NCBI GenBank assembly: GCA_015679605.1
Contig: JAAAVE010000065.1
Coordinates: 12,230-30,316 of the forward strand
Direction: 5' to 3'
Source: Podila epigama
Taxonomy: Eukaryota; Mortierellomycota; Mortierellomycetes; Mortierellales; Mortierellaceae
DNA: 18,087 nt
The notes beneath the pieces are model-generated. The model did no database searches. It saw only the letters and a program-made list of their open reading frames with translations, and had not been told where the DNA came from. Position numbers and translations under genes: made by a program. Below are positions 17,257-18,087 of the stretch, piece by piece. Within the stretch, counting starts at the first letter, position 1. Each line of letters opens with the position of its first letter.

Positions 17257-18087
17257 ATGAGCACCAATGTCCGAGTTGGCAAGTAGAATATACACATGGA
17301 ATGAATTGTGACATCAGCGCCTTCCATTCTCTGACATTTGCTTCTTTTTTTTTCCTCTCTGTACAGCCCTGTCCGACGTCTTGAGCGAATTCTGTATTGT
17401 ATTTCAAACGTTTGCCAGACCAGACAGTGTATCATGAATTCTCTCTGTTTTCCATGATTCCTAAATATTTGTTGTTCCTCCCTTTTTCTGCATCATAGTG
17501 GAAGTCGCCATCCATATGATTTTGTTTGTTCGAGGAATATACCCACCAGGTAAAAGGGACAAGGGACGCACGTATAGTGAGTTTCGAAAAGAAAAGAGAG
17601 CTTAGAGAATGGGGGGATGAAGGCTATGTTTGATTTATATGAAATCGTATTCTTCTTAGAACTCTTCGAGTCCACACAAAAGTATGGATGTCCACTCAAG
17701 ACGGCTCGGCATCCAGACTTGATAACTTATATTCATCACATCGTTCAAGCAGTACGCTCAGAGCTTCAAAAGGTAATGACATGATATGTTGTATCGTTGT
17801 ATATCATCCTGATGTTAATGAACAATTTACCCACCCTCTTTTTTTGTTGTTGTTGTTGCTGGTGTTTAGGATACGGTTCATAGGATTTGTGTTGTGTCTT
17901 TGGACGGATCAGGAAAAGCAGTTGATCGGTTTGTATTCGAGGCAAGCATGCTTCGCGACTTACAGTTCGATCCAAGTGACGAACAGGAGCACGAGAACGC
18001 GTCGGCACAAGGCCTTAGTCGGCGAGAAGATAAGGGTAAAGGACGCGCTCTGGAAGACCGTCATGACGCTCAAGACTGGCAAAAGAC
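17257..18087 (+). CDS. REV7: REV7/MAD2B HORMA-domain subunit of DNA polymerase zeta, 3' partial
   Basis: REV7 binds REV3 as the accessory subunit of translesion polymerase zeta in the nucleus (family knowledge). Exons: 17257-17278, 17367-17393, 17499-17549, 17660-17772, 17870-18087 (runs off the window). The joined frame of about 143 residues is open. It aligns without gaps to the human protein over its N-terminal half: SDVLSEFLEVAIHMILFVR, then IYPPELFESTQKYGCP, HPDLITYIHHIV and DRFVFE. Exons 1 and 2 are only 22 and 27 bp. Intron 1 begins GCAAGT, not GT, and this is the only donor that keeps phase with exon 2. After LRDLQFDPS comes a hydrophilic stretch rich in Glu, Arg and Lys (DEQEHENASAQGLSRREDKG) that looks like an inserted loop before the rest of the HORMA fold, which lies beyond the window. 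Identity is firm; the first exon is less certain. Confidence 0.9.

Overview
This window looks like nuclear DNA of a filamentous, early-diverging fungus, most likely a Mortierella-type (Mucoromycota) species. That placement is inference. It rests on dense short spliceosomal introns (mostly about 90-130 bp), compact intergenic gaps with CT-rich leaders, a secreted GH20 hexosaminidase, and fungal-type GCN1, LTA4H/Lap2 and REV7 homologues. No bacterial, organellar or CRISPR-like features were seen.

Layout, left to right. (1) About 36-8657, plus strand: nearly the whole of GCN1, the giant HEAT-repeat activator of the GCN2 kinase, in seven exons here with only about the first 45 residues missing. 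(2) 8658-9782: a gene-free gap with a T18 run, a (GCAACA)n repeat and the CT-rich leader of the next gene. (3) 9783-12214, plus: a secreted beta-N-acetylhexosaminidase in three exons. It carries an unusual acidic insertion in its catalytic barrel and a perfect hairpin just after one splice donor. (4) 12457-13824: a 1.37-kb unit with 54-bp terminal inverted repeats, each containing a near-complete palindrome. It encloses one minus-strand, intron-containing gene that is now broken by a stop codon and at least one frameshift. The repeat itself supplies the gene's start codon. (5) 14559-17048, plus: a complete six-exon, 611-residue M1 metallopeptidase of the leukotriene-A4-hydrolase family. (6) 17257 to the window end, plus: the 5' part of a REV7/MAD2B HORMA-domain gene with two tiny first exons and a probable GC-AG first intron.

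The four host genes act in unrelated processes: translation control, chitin and glycan turnover, peptide hydrolysis, and translesion DNA synthesis. They do not form a functional cluster; all four run left to right. The only accessory item is the inverted-repeat unit between the hexosaminidase and the peptidase. It is the best candidate here for something undescribed: a small mobile-looking, single-gene element with palindromic ends.

Exon borders were set by hand from splice consensus, reading phase and family alignment. All three joined reading frames that end in the window (GCN1, hexosaminidase, peptidase) are in phase throughout, with no internal stop.
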